This document shows positions 61,300 through 64,000 of a DNA stretch of 64,000 nucleotides, in pieces (the stretch's first letter is position 1; each line of letters opens with the position of its first letter). The notes beneath the pieces are model-generated. The model did no database searches. It saw only the letters and a list, made by a program, of their open reading frames with translations, and was not told where the DNA came from. Origin of the DNA: JAIOSM01 sp964565415 (GTDB lineage: Bacteria > Desulfobacterota > Desulfobacteria > Desulfobacterales > Desulfobacteraceae); the NCBI GenBank assembly GCA_964565415.1, contig CAZMEX010000001.1, positions 1 through 64,000 of the forward strand, written 5' to 3'. The position numbers and the translations under genes were made by a program.

Positions 61300-62436
61300 A
61301 TGGCTTTAGAATGGATGCCAAGAGATAACGAATCAAAAGATCATTCCTTGCACAGACAACCTCATTGGGGCACAGAAGCACCATGTGTTGTGTATGAAAA
61401 AAAACCACTAACTGACCCTGAAGGCAAAGTGGTTGAAGGATTATTTGTTACATGGATTACTTTAAACAACCCAAAACAGTTCAACTCTTATACAACTGAT
61501 ATGGTAAAGGGTGTAATTGCAGGATTTGAAAATGCTTCCCTGGATAGATCATGTGTTGCAGTTGTCTTTACAGGTACAGGTCCCTATGCATTCTGCACTG
61601 GCGGGAATACAAAAGAGTATTCAGAATTTTATTCCAGAAGATGTGACGAATATGGTCAATATATGGAATTATTTAATCATATGGTTGATTCTATTCTTGC
61701 GTGTAAGAAACCTGTGATTTGCAGAGTTAATGGTATGCGTGTAGCAGGTGGTCAGGAAATCGGACTTGCGTGTGATATAGCTGTATCATCTGACCTTGCA
61801 ATTTTTGGTCAGGCAGGACCAAAACATGGTTCTGCTCCGGCAGGTGGATCTTCTGACTTCTTACCATGGTATTTGAGCATGGAAGATGCCATGTGGAATT
61901 GTGTCTCCTGTGAAATGTGGTCTGCTTATAAAGTTAAACAAAAAGGTATGATCTCCAAGGTTGTCCCTGTTTTAAAAGTAGATGGCAAGTGGGTAAGAAA
62001 TCCAACTGTTGAAACAGATAATTATATACAGGATGGCGAAATTGTTTATGGTGAATCTAAAACAGGTCAGGCTTTTAAAGATGGCAGAGCCTTTTTAAAA
62101 GAGCATCAGGCAAATGCAGATTTTGAGCTTCTTGATAAAGAAGTTGATAAAATTATCTGGAAATTTGCAAATCTTTTCCCTGGCTGCCTTATCAAATCCA
62201 TTGATGGCATACGTCAGAAAAAGAAATTTTTCTGGGATGCATTTAAAAGTGATCACAGACATTGGCTTGCAGCTAATATGTCCGGCGAAGCTTTTCTTGG
62301 TTTTGGTGCATTTAATACAAAAAGAATCACTGGACAAGATACAATAGATTTTATTAAATTTAGACAGAATGTAGCAGATTCCAGAGATTGGGATATGGAT
62401 ATGTTTGCAGAAGTTATGGGCAAACCAAAGGAGTAA
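61300..62436 (+). CDS. bamA: 6-oxocyclohex-1-ene-1-carbonyl-CoA hydrolase BamA
   Basis: This 378-residue crotonase-fold enzyme cleaves the ring of 6-oxocyclohexenecarbonyl-CoA to give 3-hydroxypimeloyl-CoA. Characteristic features: the N-terminal HRQPHWGTEAPCVVYEKKP-like block (about 18-36), LNNPKQFNSYTTDMVKG, the oxyanion-hole region FTGTGPYAFCTGGNTKEYSEFY and GMRVAGGQEIGLACDIAVS (about 147). It is longer than ordinary enoyl-CoA hydratases and keeps the SAPAGGSSDFLPW segment. Its gene is a standard marker of anaerobic aromatic degraders. The strong AGGAGG lies ahead of the ATG. A terminator follows at 62443-62486. Confidence 0.97.
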   Translation: MALEWMPRDNESKDHSLHRQPHWGTEAPCVVYEKKPLTDPEGKVVEGLFVTWITLNNPKQFNSYTTDMVKGVIAGFENASLDRSCVAVVFTGTGPYAFCTGGNTKEYSEFYSRRCDEYGQYMELFNHMVDSILACKKPVICRVNGMRVAGGQEIGLACDIAVSSDLAIFGQAGPKHGSAPAGGSSDFLPWYLSMEDAMWNCVSCEMWSAYKVKQKGMISKVVPVLKVDGKWVRNPTVETDNYIQDGEIVYGESKTGQAFKDGRAFLKEHQANADFELLDKEVDKIIWKFANLFPGCLIKSIDGIRQKKKFFWDAFKSDHRHWLAANMSGEAFLGFGAFNTKRITGQDTIDFIKFRQNVADSRDWDMDMFAEVMGKPKE

Positions 62437-62442
62437 TCAACT

Positions 62443-62486
62443 AAAAAAAAGCAGTCTGAAATATTATTTTTCAGGCTGCTTTTTTT
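62443..62486 (+). terminator. Rho-independent terminator after bamA
   Basis: AAAAAAAGCAG-CTGAAA (62443-62461) pairs with TTTCAG-CTGCTTTTTTT (62469-62486) with a small internal mismatch. A T run lies on the 3' side. It separates the bamA operon from bamB, which has its own promoter. Confidence 0.85.
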
Positions 62487-62502
62487 AAAAACAACTTTTT
62501 TC

Positions 62503-62537
62503 TTGACACCTAGCTATGATATAGCTAAAATATAGTT
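62503..62537 (+). promoter_or_regulatory. bamB promoter with three TAGCTA-type sites
   Basis: TTGACA (62503-62508) and TAAAAT (62526-62531) are 17 bases apart. TAGCTA words start at 62511 and 62522 and TAGTTA at 62532. The first two sit 8 and 19 bases after the first base of the -35 box, exactly as in the promoter at 57434. The layout suggests repression by the same factor. Confidence 0.7.
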
Positions 62538-62582
62538 ATATTTGTGCAATAAACTGATTTAGGTATATAAAAGGGGAAAAAA

Positions 62583-64000
62583 ATGAGGTACGCAGAGACA
62601 GGGTTTAATCTGGAAATTGATTTAACCCGTGGGAATATTGAAAAGGTCGCTACTGATCCGAGAGATACTGAGCTTTATCTTGGGGGCTTAGGTACTAACA
62701 CCAAGATTTTGTGGGACCGGGTGCCACCAGAGGTTGACGCTTTCTCTCCTGATAATTTATTGATATTTGGTGCCGGACTTTTATGCGGTACACCTGCTGT
62801 GGGTTGCAATCGTACTATAGTTACCACAATTTCTCCCCAGACCAAGTTAATGGCTTTTTCCATGATGGGTGGATTTTGGGCACCAGAACTGAAATATGCA
62901 GGTTATGACAAGGTTATCCTCAGCGGCAAATCAAAAAATCTGGTTTATTTGTATATAAATAATGACAAGGTTGAGATAAGAGACGCTTCCCATTTACACG
63001 GTAAAGGTGCCATTGAAACCGCAGAGATTCTTAAAAAAGAGTTGAAACAACCAAAAGCCCAGGTGGCAGCCATTGGTCTAGCTGGTGAAAACAGAGTTTT
63101 TTATGCTTCCATTGAACAGGGAAGATCCAGTGCCAGCCGTGGAGGAATCGGTGCTGTCATGGGAGATAAAGGTGTAAAGGCAATTGTAGTTAGAGGAACC
63201 AAAGATATTTACGTTGCAGAACCTGAAAAATATATTGAGCTTTGTGATGAAGTACTCAAATACATCAGGTTTAGAGAGGAAAATCCAATCCCAGGTGTCA
63301 TGGCTATTTTAGCAAGATTAGGCTCACCCCAGGAGATGGCGGTCCATGATGAAAAATGGCATACTGAAAATTTTTCATGGGGAAATTCCCGTACCCGCAG
63401 AAAAGGTTTCTGGACAGATGAAGTGGCTAAGGAGTGGGAAGAGACACTGGAAAGCGCTCGTACACGCCTGATATCTTGTTATAACTGTCCCATGAAGTGT
63501 GGAGCAACCTTGTCTTTGCCAGGACTTCCAACGTATATGATGAAATGTTTTACAAAACTTACCTATACAATGGGAGCTTTTGCAAATCTTGATTTTGGTT
63601 TAAGAATTGCTCAAAAAGCAACTGAATATGGTCTGGATGGATATTCAGCTCCCCAGGTTATGGCATTTGCCCTGGAGCTTTTAGAAAATGGAATTTTGAC
63701 AGACAAAGATTTTCCTGACATGCCTGGTGATACTGAAGGCAGGTTTTATTATTTACTGGACAAGATTGTTCGACGCGAAGGAATAGGAGATGTCCTTGCA
63801 AATGGTACTCACTGGGCAGCAAAAAGTCTAGGCAATGGTGCTGAAGAGTATGCTCACAATAATATTAAGAAGGTAGAACAGCTGCCCCTTAAATTGTTTA
63901 TGATGAATCCTATCTATTTTCTGATGTATTGTACCGGCGAAAAAATGAATATTACACAGATTGAAGGTCAATTTCCCCAGGCACCTTTTCCAAAAAGAGA
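62583..64000 (+). CDS. bamB: Benzoyl-CoA reductase BamB-like tungsten aldehyde:ferredoxin oxidoreductase-family protein (runs off the window)
   Basis: The first 472 codons plus two bases are visible; the gene continues past the window end. It belongs to the aldehyde:ferredoxin oxidoreductase family of W-bis-tungstopterin enzymes: the N-terminal FNLEIDLTRGNIEKV and LYLGGLGTNTKIL, GPGLL-like FGAGLLCGTPAVG, then SRGGIGAVMGDKGVKAI and the [4Fe-4S] ligands CYNCPMKCG (about 300-308) with more beyond the edge. BamB carries the W active site of class II benzoyl-CoA reductase; the other subunits (bamC-I) probably follow outside the window. The bamA neighbour and the shared promoter design support this over a generic AOR. 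The start ATG has AAGGGG upstream. Confidence 0.9.
   Translation, partial: MRYAETGFNLEIDLTRGNIEKVATDPRDTELYLGGLGTNTKILWDRVPPEVDAFSPDNLLIFGAGLLCGTPAVGCNRTIVTTISPQTKLMAFSMMGGFWAPELKYAGYDKVILSGKSKNLVYLYINNDKVEIRDASHLHGKGAIETAEILKKELKQPKAQVAAIGLAGENRVFYASIEQGRSSASRGGIGAVMGDKGVKAIVVRGTKDIYVAEPEKYIELCDEVLKYIRFREENPIPGVMAILARLGSPQEMAVHDEKWHTENFSWGNSRTRRKGFWTDEVAKEWEETLESARTRLISCYNCPMKCGATLSLPGLPTYMMKCFTKLTYTMGAFANLDFGLRIAQKATEYGLDGYSAPQVMAFALELLENGILTDKDFPDMPGDTEGRFYYLLDKIVRREGIGDVLANGTHWAAKSLGNGAEEYAHNNIKKVEQLPLKLFMMNPIYFLMYCTGEKMNITQIEGQFPQAPFPKR

Noticed and set aside
1..64000. CRISPR array, insertion sequence or prophage
   Set aside because: No regularly spaced repeats, cas genes, transposase or phage structural genes were seen.

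Overview
The window is AT-rich and looks like the chromosome of a strictly anaerobic, sulfate-reducing bacterium of the Desulfobacteraceae type (Desulfobacterota). Four things point there: a Flx-Hdr electron-transfer cluster with three apparent selenoproteins, an NAD-linked selenocysteine formate dehydrogenase, the futalosine route to menaquinone, and the strict-anaerobe (BamB-type) benzoyl-CoA pathway. No taxonomic marker is present, so the assignment is inference. A run of 100 N marks an assembly gap at 35939-36038.

Layout. 1-930: no recognisable gene. 931-7002: hibernation factor, then a three-gene formate dehydrogenase operon (selenocysteine FdhA, NuoE-like, NuoF-like) and a small unknown protein. 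7149-9716: tungstate ABC transporter TupABC. 9959-14713: secreted or lipoprotein genes of unknown function, one of them interrupted by a UGA with a good SECIS hairpin, plus a Tat-exported PLP enzyme. 15576-23336 (minus): a tight six-gene hdrA-flxD-flxC-flxB-flxA-hdrBC operon with three in-frame UGA codons. 23603-25069 (minus): an ArsR regulator and a metal-efflux permease, also with an in-frame UGA. 25213-34945: housekeeping genes (miaA, LpoA-like lipoprotein, histidine kinase, pfk, kdsD, Xer recombinase, M24 peptidase). 34997-39516: an unusual locus of an acidic-repeat/FGE-like protein, a ParA-like ATPase, a small unknown protein and a coiled-coil zinc-ribbon protein. 39513-43689: mqnE-mqnC-mqnF-mqnA. 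43729-54100: acylase, FetAB, Tex, FabH, tRNA-Pro, PurA, TadA, RNase M5-like and YhhN. 54199-64000: a TRAP transporter divergent from genes for lower benzoyl-CoA degradation (thiolase plus DUF35 partner, Had, SDR, BamA) and the start of bamB.

How the genes fit together. Aromatic acids are probably imported by the TRAP system. BamB belongs to the tungsten-dependent benzoyl-CoA reductase. Had and BamA carry the ring product to 3-hydroxypimeloyl-CoA, and the SDR and thiolase pair are well placed to finish beta-oxidation. TupABC could supply tungsten for BamB and perhaps for the formate dehydrogenase. Flx-Hdr and the formate dehydrogenase would exchange electrons between NADH, ferredoxin, thiols and formate.

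Main discoveries. (1) Six genes each contain one in-frame UGA followed by a SECIS-like hairpin whose apical loop begins at the 17th-24th nucleotide. Two of them, a DUF4189-like lipoprotein at 11633-12337 and the permease at 23603-24682, are not selenoprotein families I recognise. (2) Three promoters of the aromatic region share TAGCTA-type repeats spaced by 10, 11 or 22 bp. At two of them the repeats sit at nearly identical positions relative to the -35 and -10 boxes, which suggests a single regulon.
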